Assembly (NCBI RefSeq): GCF_016862095.1
Contig: NZ_BOMH01000036.1
Coordinates: 302,881 to 366,880 of the forward strand
Reading direction: 5' to 3'
DNA length: 64,000 nucleotides
Source of the DNA: Actinoplanes cyaneus
Lineage (GTDB): Bacteria; Actinomycetota; Actinomycetes; Mycobacteriales; Micromonosporaceae
In this document: positions 1 to 7,185 of the stretch, piece after piece
Numbering within the stretch: the stretch's first letter is position 1
Layout of the letters: every line of letters begins with the position of its first letter
Position numbers and translations under genes: made by a program
Notes under the pieces: model-generated
What the model was told of the DNA's origin: nothing
Database searches by the model: none
What the model saw: the letters and a program-made list of their open reading frames with translations, nothing else

Positions 1-904
1 ACACGTCGTCCAGGTCGGGGGTGTGCACGGTCAGCTCGTCGGCCTCGACGCCGGCGGAGTCCAGCAGGTCGAGCACCGAGCGCAGGTCGCGCTGGCTGCC
101 GTCGCTGAGGATCTGCAGCGACAGCGACTCGTCGTCGCGGGCCGCGTCGGGCAGCGCCGCCGCGGCGCTCTGGTAGGCGGCCGGGTCGGTGAAGCGGAGC
201 CGGACGTGCCCGCCCGGGATGAGCCGCTTCAGCTCGCCCGCGGTGCCCTCGGCGACGATCTTCCCGTCGTTGAGCACCGCGATCCGGTCGGCCAGCTCGT
301 CGGCCTCCTCCAGGTACTGCGTGGTGAGGAAGACCGTGACGCCGGAGGCGACGAGCTCCCGGATGATCTGCCACATGTTGTGCCGGCTGCGCGGGTCGAG
401 ACCTGTGGTCGGCTCGTCGAGGAAGATGATCCGCGGGCTGCCGACCAGCGTCATCGCGATGTCGAGACGGCGCTTCATGCCGCCGGAGTAGGTGGAGGCC
501 GGTTTCCTCGCCGCCTCCACCAGGTCGAAGCGCTCCAGCAGCTCGGCGGTGACGCGCTGCCCCTCCTCGCGGGACAGGTGGTGCAGGTCCGCCATGAGCC
601 GCATGTTCTCCTCGCCGGTGATCAGGCCGTCGACCGCCGAGAACTGGCCGGTGACGCCGATCGCGGCGCGCACCGCCTGCGGGTCGGTGGCCAGGTCGTG
701 ACCGCCGACCCGGATCCCGCCCGAGGCGGGACCCGCGGAGAGCAGCGTGGAGAGGATCTTCACGGCGGTCGTCTTGCCGGCGCCGTTCGGCCCCAGCAGG
801 GCGAAGATCGATCCTTGCGGTACGGCGATGTCGACCCCGTCGAGAACGACCTTCTCGCCGTACGACTTGTGCAGCCCTTCCGCTGCGATGGCCAGGTTCG
901 TCAT
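1..904 (-). CDS. ABC transporter ATP-binding protein, DrrA-like (3' end outside window)
   Basis: This is the nucleotide-binding subunit of an ABC exporter of the daunorubicin-resistance (DrrA) type. The reverse strand reads MTNLAIAAEGLHKSYGEK from an ATG at 904. A Walker A (LLGPNGAGKTT), a signature region (STYSGGMKRRLDIAM), a Walker B (IIFLDEPTTGLDP) and an H-loop region with Q in place of H (FLTTQYLEEAD) follow in the usual order. A C-terminal extension, typical of DrrA proteins, runs out of the window at base 1, so the stop codon and the permease that normally follows are not visible. The DUF4097 gene ends 12 bp upstream, and the two are probably co-transcribed and controlled by the divergent regulator at 1804. 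Confidence 0.9.
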   Translation of the reverse strand, partial: MTNLAIAAEGLHKSYGEKVVLDGVDIAVPQGSIFALLGPNGAGKTTAVKILSTLLSAGPASGGIRVGGHDLATDPQAVRAAIGVTGQFSAVDGLITGEENMRLMADLHHLSREEGQRVTAELLERFDLVEAARKPASTYSGGMKRRLDIAMTLVGSPRIIFLDEPTTGLDPRSRHNMWQIIRELVASGVTVFLTTQYLEEADELADRIAVLNDGKIVAEGTAGELKRLIPGGHVRLRFTDPAAYQSAAAALPDAARDDESLSLQILSDGSQRDLRSVLDLLDSAGVEADELTVHTPDLDDV

Positions 905-916
905 GTCCGGGACTCC

Positions 917-1579
917 TCAGTTGCTCTGGGCGGCGATGTCGCCGTACGAGGTGGTGGCGTGGATGTCGAGCTCGATCGAGCCGTCGTTCTTGAGGCTGTT
1001 GCTGATCTCGCCGTAGCCGGTGCGGGCGACGAGCGCCGCGGAGACGCCCCGAGCGGCGCCCACCGAGATCGACCCGGCCTGGGTGGTCAGCACGACCGCG
1101 CCGCGTACCGCCTCGGTGATCCGGATGTCGCCCTTGCCGGTCCTGATGTCGGCGGCGTCGGTGAGCCGGCCGATCACCACGTCGCCGGCGGCGGTCGTGG
1201 AGCGCAGGCCGGCGACCTCGTCGAGCTTGATCTCGCCCTGCGCGCCCTCGAAGGTGACGTCGCCGAGCCGGCCGACGCCGCGCAGGTCAGCGGCGGCCAC
1301 CTTGGCCTCGACCCGTGAGCCGGCCGGCAGCTGGACGGTCACCTCGAGGTAGCCGGAGCTGCCGAGGATCTGGTTCTTCGCGGACGCCTCGATCCGCAGG
1401 ATCCCGTCGGCGAACTCGACCCGGGTCTCCTCGGCGACCTTGACGTCCCGGCTCTTCGAGGCGTCGGCCGGCCGGACCTCGACGACGGTGTCGGACCGGT
1501 CGGCGGCGATGACCTGGATGCGGCCGGCGGGGATGTCGAGGACGGCGGTGATCGGGGCGGTGGTGTCGAACTTGTTCAC
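917..1579 (-). CDS. DUF4097 family beta-strand repeat protein
   Basis: A 220-residue protein rich in short repeated beta strands (VEVRPAD, GDVTFEGAQGEIKLDEVAG, GDVVIGRLTDAADIRTGKGDI), the pattern of the DUF4097 putative adhesin/beta-helix family. No signal peptide or membrane segment is visible. I chose the GTG at 1579 (VNKFDTTAPI) because GGGAG lies just upstream; the same frame stays open to 1702 but those codons cover the operator-like palindromes. It precedes the ABC ATPase by 12 bp. DUF4097 proteins often sit next to drug-type ABC exporters and HTH regulators, but the biochemical role is unknown. Confidence 0.82.
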   Translation of the reverse strand: MNKFDTTAPITAVLDIPAGRIQVIAADRSDTVVEVRPADASKSRDVKVAEETRVEFADGILRIEASAKNQILGSSGYLEVTVQLPAGSRVEAKVAAADLRGVGRLGDVTFEGAQGEIKLDEVAGLRSTTAAGDVVIGRLTDAADIRTGKGDIRITEAVRGAVVLTTQAGSISVGAARGVSAALVARTGYGEISNSLKNDGSIELDIHATTSYGDIAAQSN

Positions 1580-1611
1580 TGTTTTCTCCCTCGATGCTTC
1601 GTTTCCGATGT

Positions 1612-1748
1612 GCGAAACGCTACGTTGCGTTCGCGAAAGAGGCAACAAGCTTGTTGCACTAGGAAACCGAATCTGCAGTTCAACGGCGCTAAATCGTTGC
1701 AATGGCCGTGCGGAGAATGCAACGCAACGCGGTGGTTCGTTGCAATGG
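1612..1748. promoter_or_regulatory. Divergent promoter region with a TTGCA/TGCAA operator-like array
   Basis: The region holds a perfect 16-bp palindrome GCAACAAGCTTGTTGC (1642-1657), an imperfect inverted repeat GCGAAACGC...GCGTTCGC (1612-1634), and an 11-bp direct repeat CGTTGCAATGG at 1695-1705 and 1738-1748 whose starts are 43 bp (about four helical turns) apart. A TGCAACG half-site in opposite orientation lies between the two direct repeats (1718-1724). The elements sit between the DUF4097/ABC genes and the divergent regulator. Binding by that regulator is inferred. Confidence 0.6.
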
Positions 1749-1803
1749 AATGGAAGTGAACGCTATGCTGGCGGCGTCATGCACCACGACGAGGGAGATC
1801 GCT

Positions 1804-2532
1804 ATGCCGGGCGGCAGGCTCAGCCAGCAGGAACGTCAGCAGATCGCGGCCGGGCTGGCCGACGGCCTCGCGTATGCGGAGATCGCCCGGCAGCTCGATC
1901 GCCCGACCTCGACGGTCACGCGTGAAGTGATGCGCAACGGCGGTCCGGGCGGTTACCGCGCCGAGCTGGCCCACCACGCCACCGAGCGCCGCTCCCGCCA
2001 GCGCCGGCAGACCCCTGCGCGGGGCGAGACACCCGTGCAGCCGGAGGGGCGCGACGCCGAGGCCGTCCGGGCCTACGAGGAGACGCTGACCACCGTCTTC
2101 ATCCAGTCCGGCCTGGCCAAGATGATGTCGCGGGTGCTGGCCGCCATCTTCGTCAGCGACTCGGGCACCCGCACCGCTGCCGAGCTGGCCCAGCACCTCG
2201 AGGTAAGCCCGGCGACGATCTCCAAGTCGATCGCGTTTCTGGAGAGTCAGGATCTGGTCCGCCGTGAGCGCGACGACCGCCGCCGTGAGCGGTACAGCGT
2301 CGACAACGAGTTGTGGTACCAGTCGACGATTGCCAGCGCAAAGGCGAACTTGCGGCTCGCCGAGATCGCGCGGCAGGGCGGGAACGCGCTCGGGGCGAGC
2401 AGTCCGGCCGCCGTACGCCTGGAGAATGTCGCCCGATTCCTCGACTTCGTCAGCGAGGCAATCGTGCGGTCGGCCGAGCAAGCCCGCGACGTGCTCTTCA
2501 CCAAGCCAGATCAAGATCAAGACGTGATCTGA
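1804..2532 (+). CDS. Two-HTH transcriptional regulator (IS30-type HTH plus MarR/GbsR-like winged helix)
   Basis: A 242-residue putative DNA-binding regulator. Residues about 5-45 (LSQQERQQIAAGLADG, then AEIARQLDRPTSTVTREV) form an IS30-transposase-like HTH. The central part (TAAELAQHLEVSPATISKSI, then DLVRRERDDRRRERYSVD) is a MarR/GbsR-like winged helix with a wing-like basic turn. There is no transposase catalytic core. The ATG at 1804 is preceded by GGGAGA; the frame is open further upstream to 1702 but would run through the operator repeats. It is divergent from the DUF4097-ABC pair and probably represses it and itself. Confidence 0.78.
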   Translation: MPGGRLSQQERQQIAAGLADGLAYAEIARQLDRPTSTVTREVMRNGGPGGYRAELAHHATERRSRQRRQTPARGETPVQPEGRDAEAVRAYEETLTTVFIQSGLAKMMSRVLAAIFVSDSGTRTAAELAQHLEVSPATISKSIAFLESQDLVRRERDDRRRERYSVDNELWYQSTIASAKANLRLAEIARQGGNALGASSPAAVRLENVARFLDFVSEAIVRSAEQARDVLFTKPDQDQDVI

Positions 2533-2698
2533 AAGGGGCGGCGACCTTTGGTGAGGTCGCGGCAGACGGGACCGGGACGGCGTACGCCCCGTATCGCTGG
2601 CTGCCCGCGGCCGAGCACCAGGCGGCCGGTGCTCCGGGCACCGGCGCAACCCTGCGTCTGGAACCCGGCGACCGGCGCGGACCAGCGAGGACGGCGCC
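2533..2698. other. Gene-free stretch before a gene remnant
   Basis: I see no protein with recognisable features on either strand here. With the remnant at 2699-2930, this makes about 430 bp without an intact gene between the regulator and the convergent lipoprotein gene. Confidence 0.4.
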
Positions 2699-2930
2699 GT
2701 GCGGCAGGCCGAGGTCGCCGTGACCGGCGGGCAGGGCGGCGATCTGGTCGCCATCGGCGGCGCGGTCACCGGCGCCCTCGGCACGGTGGTGCAGGCCGAG
2801 GTCGGCGTGTGCAACAACGGGGCCGGCCACGCTGAACGGACCCGCGTCGGCGAGTCGCCCAGGTGGGCCGGCGTGACCATTCCGGCGGGCACCTCAGTGG
2901 TCACCGCGCCTGGACAAGCAGAGAGCCTGA
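2699..2930 (+). pseudogene. Probable remnant of a secreted beta-sandwich protein gene
   Basis: One frame reads VVQAEVGVCNNGAGHAERTR and then WAGVTIPAGTSVVTAP, which resembles the conserved strands of bacterial DUF11-like extracellular domains in which a 'new property plus PAGT' pattern recurs. No signal peptide, upstream domain or proper start is present, and the frame runs into the 3' end of the lipoprotein gene on the other strand. I read it as a leftover fragment of a larger surface-protein gene. It could also be chance, given the high GC. Confidence 0.35.
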
Positions 2931-2961
2931 CCAGCGATGATGCCGGTCAGGCTCCCGGTGG

Positions 2962-3471
2962 TCACAGGCCGGTCGAGTCGCAGGCGCGCGGACCGTGCGT
3001 GGCGAAGTGCTTCTGGACGGCGGCCGGGATGCCCGCGCAGTAGCCGGCGCTGCCGCCGCCGAGGTACGTCCACTTGCCGCCCACGTAGTGGAAGCTGTCG
3101 ACCTCGGACTCCTGCCCGGGCGGCTCGAAGCCCGCGATGGCCCAGCCGTCATGGCAGGCGATCTTGGTGAGCCGCGTGCCCTTGATCGGCGCGTGACCGC
3201 TTTTGATCTCCCAGGCGGCCAGCAGCGTCGCCTCGGTGGCCGGGCATTCGGAGTCGCTCGCGGTGGTCTTGGTGGTCACGGGCGCGACCTTCGCCGCGGC
3301 CTTGGAGGCGGTGGGCGCGGGGGCTGCCGCGGAGCTGGCAGGCGCGGCGGTCGGGGCGGTGGCCTGCGGGGTCGGGGCGGTGGCCTGCGAGGCCGAGGTG
3401 GAAGAGCAGGCGGCGGCACCGAAGGTCAGCCCGGTGGCGGCGATCAGGACGGCGAAGGTACGCGTGAACAT
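2962..3471 (-). CDS. Small secreted lipoprotein, function unknown
   Basis: A 169-residue protein with a lipoprotein signal peptide: MFTRTF, a hydrophobic stretch, then the lipobox GAAAC. Next comes an Ala/Thr/Pro linker of about 50 residues in which QATAPT occurs twice, then a compact C-terminal domain with four cysteines (SECPATEATLL, IACHDGWAIAG, GYCAGIPAAV, RACDSTGL) that could form two disulfides outside the cell. The ATG at 3471 has GGAGA just upstream. It is divergent from the caspase gene. The domain is of a kind common in actinobacterial lipoproteins; I cannot assign a function. Confidence 0.75.
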   Translation of the reverse strand: MFTRTFAVLIAATGLTFGAAACSSTSASQATAPTPQATAPTAAPASSAAAPAPTASKAAAKVAPVTTKTTASDSECPATEATLLAAWEIKSGHAPIKGTRLTKIACHDGWAIAGFEPPGQESEVDSFHYVGGKWTYLGGGSAGYCAGIPAAVQKHFATHGPRACDSTGL

Positions 3472-3585
3472 CTCTATGTCTCCAGGTGAAAGCGCGGTTC
3501 AGGTGATGTCGAAGACTCTATGGATCCACCGACCGATGTGGATCACGCATTCGTGCCACTACCCTGCGTGGCCGATAATGCTTCG

Positions 3586-5373
3586 ATGGGCGCCGTCTTC
3601 GCACTGCTGGCAGGCATCGACACGTACGCCTCGGAGACCGTTCCCGACCTGCGCGGGTGCCGCAACGACGTGCTCGCCGCGGCCGCGTTCCTGCGCACCA
3701 GGTGCACGTCCGCGCGGGTCCTGCGGTTGCTCGACGCGGAGGCCACCCGCGCCGCGGTCGTCGACGGGATCCACCGGCATCTCGGGCAGGCCGGCCGCGG
3801 CGACACGGCGGTGTTCTGGTTCAGTGGCCACGGCTCGCAGGTGCCGGTGCCCGATGGGCTGCAGCACCTGGAGACGGGCCCGATGATGCAGACGCTGGTC
3901 TGCGCGGACAGCCGCACCCCGGGCGTTCCCGACCTGCTCGACAAGGAGCTGTCGCTGCTGCTCGACGAGATCGCCGGGCGGGGCGCGCACGTCGCGGTGG
4001 TGCTGGACAGCTGCCACAGCGAGGGTGCGAGCCGGCTGACGGTCCGGGTGCGGTCGGCGCGGCCGAGCCTGCACGCAGCCCGGCAACGACCGCCGGTGCT
4101 GCTGCCCGAGCTGGGCGGCCGGCCGTATGACGCGGTGGGTCGTCCCGGCGCCCGGCACGTCGCTCTCGCCGCGGCCCGGCGTCACGAGCTGGCGCGCGAG
4201 CTGGAGCTGGACGGGGAGCAGCGCGGCGTTTTCAGCTGGGCGCTGCTGCGGGCGCTGGGCCGGCTCGGCGGTTCCGCCACCTACCGGGAGCTGCTGACGG
4301 CGGCCCGCGTGCTCGTCGAGGCGCGGATCGCCGAGCAGGTCCCGCAGCTGTACCCGATCGAGCCCGGCATCACCGACCAGCCGTTTCTCGGCGGCGCGAC
4401 CCGCCTGTCGGAGGGGTTGCTGATCCGGCACGGCCGGGACGGCTGGGAGCTCGACGCCGGCGCGTGCCACGGCCTGCCGCTAGCCGGTGGGGAGTTGCGG
4501 GTGGCACGGGCGGGCGGCGGCGAGCTGAGGGAGGCGCGGGTGACCCGGGTGCTCACCGAGCGCAGCCTGGTCACGCCGCTCGGCTGGGCGCCGGACCAGG
4601 AGCGGCAGTACCCGATGGTCTTCTCCCGGGTGCCGCTGCCGGCCACCACGGTCGCCGGCGTTCCGCCGGAGGAGATCGAGCATTCCGCCTACGTACGGCT
4701 TGCCGGCCCCGACGAGGAGCCGGAACTCCTGGTCGTCGGCGGCACGCGGATCCGTACGCCGGAGGGCGAGGTGCCCGCCGGTCCCGGGACACGCCTGCAA
4801 CGCCTGGAGCACGTCGCCCGCTGGCGGCAGATCCGCGCGCTGGAGAATCCTCGGTCCCGCCTGGCGGGGGCGGTCGCGCTGGAGGTCATCCCGAAAGCGC
4901 CGGGCAATGCGCCGATCAACGGCGAGATCAGGCTGGCGTACGAGAACGGAGTCCCGCCGAGGATCTACCTCCGCCTCTACAACCGCACCAACCGTCGTCT
5001 CTACTGCGTCCTCCTGAACCTGACCAGCGGATATCGCGTCTACACCGGCCTGTTCCCGGGCGCTTTCGTCGATGCCCGGTCAGCGGGCTGGGCCCTGGAC
5101 CGCGAGCCGGTGGAGGTTTCCGTCCCGTCCCGTCCCGGCCGGCTGGGGAGACTGTGGGGCAGGTCGCCCGGCGTGACGCGCGACTGGCTGAAACTGCTGG
5201 TGGCCGAGGAACAGTTCAGCTCGGCGCCGTTCGTCCTGCCCGCTGTCGACCGGCTCGGCGCACCGCATCAGCGCTCGATCCGGCTGCGCGGCCCGCACCA
5301 TCGGGAGGACGGCGAGAGCGCCTACGACTGGACCGCGGTCACCGTTCCGGTCGTCACCGAGAATCCTCAGTAG
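3586..5373 (+). CDS. Caspase-family (metacaspase-like, clan CD) protease
   Basis: A 595-residue cytoplasmic-looking protein with an N-terminal p20-like caspase domain. It starts with FALLAGIDTYASETVPDLRG. The catalytic histidine is His82 in FWFSGHGSQ, and the nucleophile is Cys143 in VVLDSCHSEG. The region after about residue 290 is an accessory part with a beta-rich segment (PRIYLRLYNRTNRRLYC, LLNLTSGYRVYTG) like the DUF4384-type domains often attached to bacterial caspases. The start at 3586 (MGAVFALL) fits the family fold; an in-frame ATG at 3520 would add 22 residues. The gene overlaps the 3' end of the CHAT-like gene by 7 bp tail to tail, tying it to the Hsp70-GTPase operon. Substrates are unknown; a programmed-death or immune effector role is inferred from the family. 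Confidence 0.85.
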   Translation: MGAVFALLAGIDTYASETVPDLRGCRNDVLAAAAFLRTRCTSARVLRLLDAEATRAAVVDGIHRHLGQAGRGDTAVFWFSGHGSQVPVPDGLQHLETGPMMQTLVCADSRTPGVPDLLDKELSLLLDEIAGRGAHVAVVLDSCHSEGASRLTVRVRSARPSLHAARQRPPVLLPELGGRPYDAVGRPGARHVALAAARRHELARELELDGEQRGVFSWALLRALGRLGGSATYRELLTAARVLVEARIAEQVPQLYPIEPGITDQPFLGGATRLSEGLLIRHGRDGWELDAGACHGLPLAGGELRVARAGGGELREARVTRVLTERSLVTPLGWAPDQERQYPMVFSRVPLPATTVAGVPPEEIEHSAYVRLAGPDEEPELLVVGGTRIRTPEGEVPAGPGTRLQRLEHVARWRQIRALENPRSRLAGAVALEVIPKAPGNAPINGEIRLAYENGVPPRIYLRLYNRTNRRLYCVLLNLTSGYRVYTGLFPGAFVDARSAGWALDREPVEVSVPSRPGRLGRLWGRSPGVTRDWLKLLVAEEQFSSAPFVLPAVDRLGAPHQRSIRLRGPHHREDGESAYDWTAVTVPVVTENPQ

Positions 5374-7184
5374 ACGCCGCGGTGCGTCAGGCCGCGCGCC
5401 TCGTCGCGCATCCGGCGGCGTAGCGCGTGCACGGCCGCCGCCGGGTCCTGGCGTTCGACGCCGAGCCGCCGGTGCAGCTCCCGGTAGACGGCGGCGGGCT
5501 TGCCGACCGCGTCGAGCCAGCCGATCGCCCCGGTGAACCCGGCGGTCAGGAACGCGTCTGCGAGCTGCGGAAACGCCGCTCCCGGCGGCAGCACCACCAG
5601 TCCGCCCGCACGCCGGATCCGCGCCGCCGCGACCATCTCCGCGGTCAGCTCGGTCCCCTCGCCGAGAAGCAGCACGCCGTCCGGTCCCACCGGGCAGTCC
5701 AGGTGCAGCACTGTCGCGCTCAGCCGGGCCAGCACGTCCGCCGCGGTCGGGCGGTCCAGCAGCTCGCCGCGGCCGTAACAGCGCCGCAGCTCGGCGCCGT
5801 CCGCCCCGGCCGGCAGCACCGGTTCCTCGACGATCGCCCGGCGCTTGCGGCCGGTCAGGTCGAGCAGCTGCGCGTGGCTCGCCAGGGTGGAGACGATCGA
5901 GCCGGGGGCGGCCGGCGGACGGTCGGTGACGATCAGCGTCCGGCGTGGCAGGGAGTGGGCGGTGCCGAGCGTGACCTGACCGGTGGCGGCGTGCAGCACG
6001 AGCATCCCGTCCGGCTGCGGGACGGCGAGCGCGTCCGCGCCGGCCGCGCGCAGCGCCGCGGTGACGACGGTCCCGGCGCCGCGGACGCGGGGCTCGGCGA
6101 GCGCGTGGCAGAGCCGCAGGAACAGCGGGAACGACTCCGGTGGCAGGTTTCCCGCGGCGGCGGCGCGCAGGCTCGACCGGGCATCGGCGAGGTCGTCGCC
6201 GGCGCCGGGACCGTCGTCGGCGCGGGCGCGCAGGGTCAGGCCCAGGGCGAGCGCCAGGTGGTCGGCGGGCGTGGTGCCGCCGCCGCTGTGCAGGACCGTG
6301 GTGGCCAGGGCGACCAGCTCGTCGGCGAGGGCCACGGCCGGTTTCCCGGCCAGGGCGCCGGCTCCGCCGTACGGGAGATCCCGCAGTTGTTCTCGAAGCT
6401 CCTGGCGCGGATCGAGGGCGCTTCCGGCAGGTCGTGGCCCCGGCCCGGGCGGCTCGGCGGGGGTGACCGGATCGTCGCCCTCGACCAGGAGGACCGGGCG
6501 GTCCAGCGGATCGGTGCGCGCGAGCCGCGTCCCGGCGGTGAGGAGGGAACCCATGCCGAGGTCGTGCCACTGCCGCCGGCTCTGCTGGAAGCTCGCGACC
6601 GCCCGGGTGATCGCGGCGACGTTCACGCCGACGCCGCCGAACGCGTCGGCGAAGCCCTCGGCCATCGTCAGCATGGTCCGGGTGGCCGCGGTGACCTGCG
6701 ATGACAGCTCGGGCCCGGCGAGGACCGTGCGGAAGCACCCGGCGGCCGCGCGCGCCGCCTCGACCTGTGGCCCGCCGCCGGGTCGCAGCGCGGGGAGGAA
6801 TCCCCCGGTGCGCAGACTGCCCACCGCCACCTTCATGTGGAGCTGACCCAGCATGATCCGGGCCAGCACACTCTGCGTGAACGGCAGCCGCGGATTCGCG
6901 AGGGCCTCGGTGAGCAGCGCGACACCGCTCTCCCGATCGCTGTCCGGCCCGTGATGCCCGAGGTGCCGGGTGGCCAGCAGCGTGCCGAGTTGTGCCGCGA
7001 CCGGCGCGCGCAGGCCGTCGTCCGCGGCGAAGTAGCCGTAGGCCTCGGTCAGCGCCCCGATCGCCTCGGTCAGCTCCGGCAGCGCTCGTGACCGGCCGGT
7101 CCCGGCCCGCCAGTACCGATCGGTCAGGATCCGGGCGCGTTCGAGGAGTTCGGGCGTGCGGGCCGGGTCGGAGCCGGTGGGCAC
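5367..7184 (-). CDS. CHAT-like protein lacking the catalytic pair
   Basis: A 605-residue protein, last gene of the operon. The N-terminal half is helical and repeat-like (ELTEAIGALTEAYGYFAADD, VAAQLGTLLATRHL), resembling TPR-type helices. The C-terminal third looks like a CHAT fold: ATVLHLDCPVGPDGVLLLGE aligns by eye with VLHLACHG...AYLLLAGG of the neighbouring CHAT protein, and AGGLVVLPPGAAF replaces the GLVVLAGCHTG strand. The His of the CHG motif and the Cys of the GCHTG motif are therefore both missing, so it is probably not a protease. It may regulate or scaffold its neighbour, from which it is separated by 1 bp. Its origin by duplication is inferred. Confidence 0.6.
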   Translation of the reverse strand: MPTGSDPARTPELLERARILTDRYWRAGTGRSRALPELTEAIGALTEAYGYFAADDGLRAPVAAQLGTLLATRHLGHHGPDSDRESGVALLTEALANPRLPFTQSVLARIMLGQLHMKVAVGSLRTGGFLPALRPGGGPQVEAARAAAGCFRTVLAGPELSSQVTAATRTMLTMAEGFADAFGGVGVNVAAITRAVASFQQSRRQWHDLGMGSLLTAGTRLARTDPLDRPVLLVEGDDPVTPAEPPGPGPRPAGSALDPRQELREQLRDLPYGGAGALAGKPAVALADELVALATTVLHSGGGTTPADHLALALGLTLRARADDGPGAGDDLADARSSLRAAAAGNLPPESFPLFLRLCHALAEPRVRGAGTVVTAALRAAGADALAVPQPDGMLVLHAATGQVTLGTAHSLPRRTLIVTDRPPAAPGSIVSTLASHAQLLDLTGRKRRAIVEEPVLPAGADGAELRRCYGRGELLDRPTAADVLARLSATVLHLDCPVGPDGVLLLGEGTELTAEMVAAARIRRAGGLVVLPPGAAFPQLADAFLTAGFTGAIGWLDAVGKPAAVYRELHRRLGVERQDPAAAVHALRRRMRDEARGLTHRGVY

Positions 7185-7185
7185 C

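Noticed and set aside
1804..2532. IS30-type transposase
   Set aside because: Only the N-terminal IS30-like HTH is present; there is no DDE core and no terminal inverted repeats, and the second half is a winged helix.
3351..3385. Tandem QATAPT repeat in the lipoprotein as a CRISPR- or VNTR-like array
   Set aside because: Only two units in a low-complexity secreted linker; no spacer structure.
3520..3585. Upstream ATG at 3520 as start of the caspase gene
   Set aside because: It would add 22 residues without homology to the family N-terminus and lacks a well-placed ribosome-binding site; the caspase fold begins right at MGAVFALLAGID.
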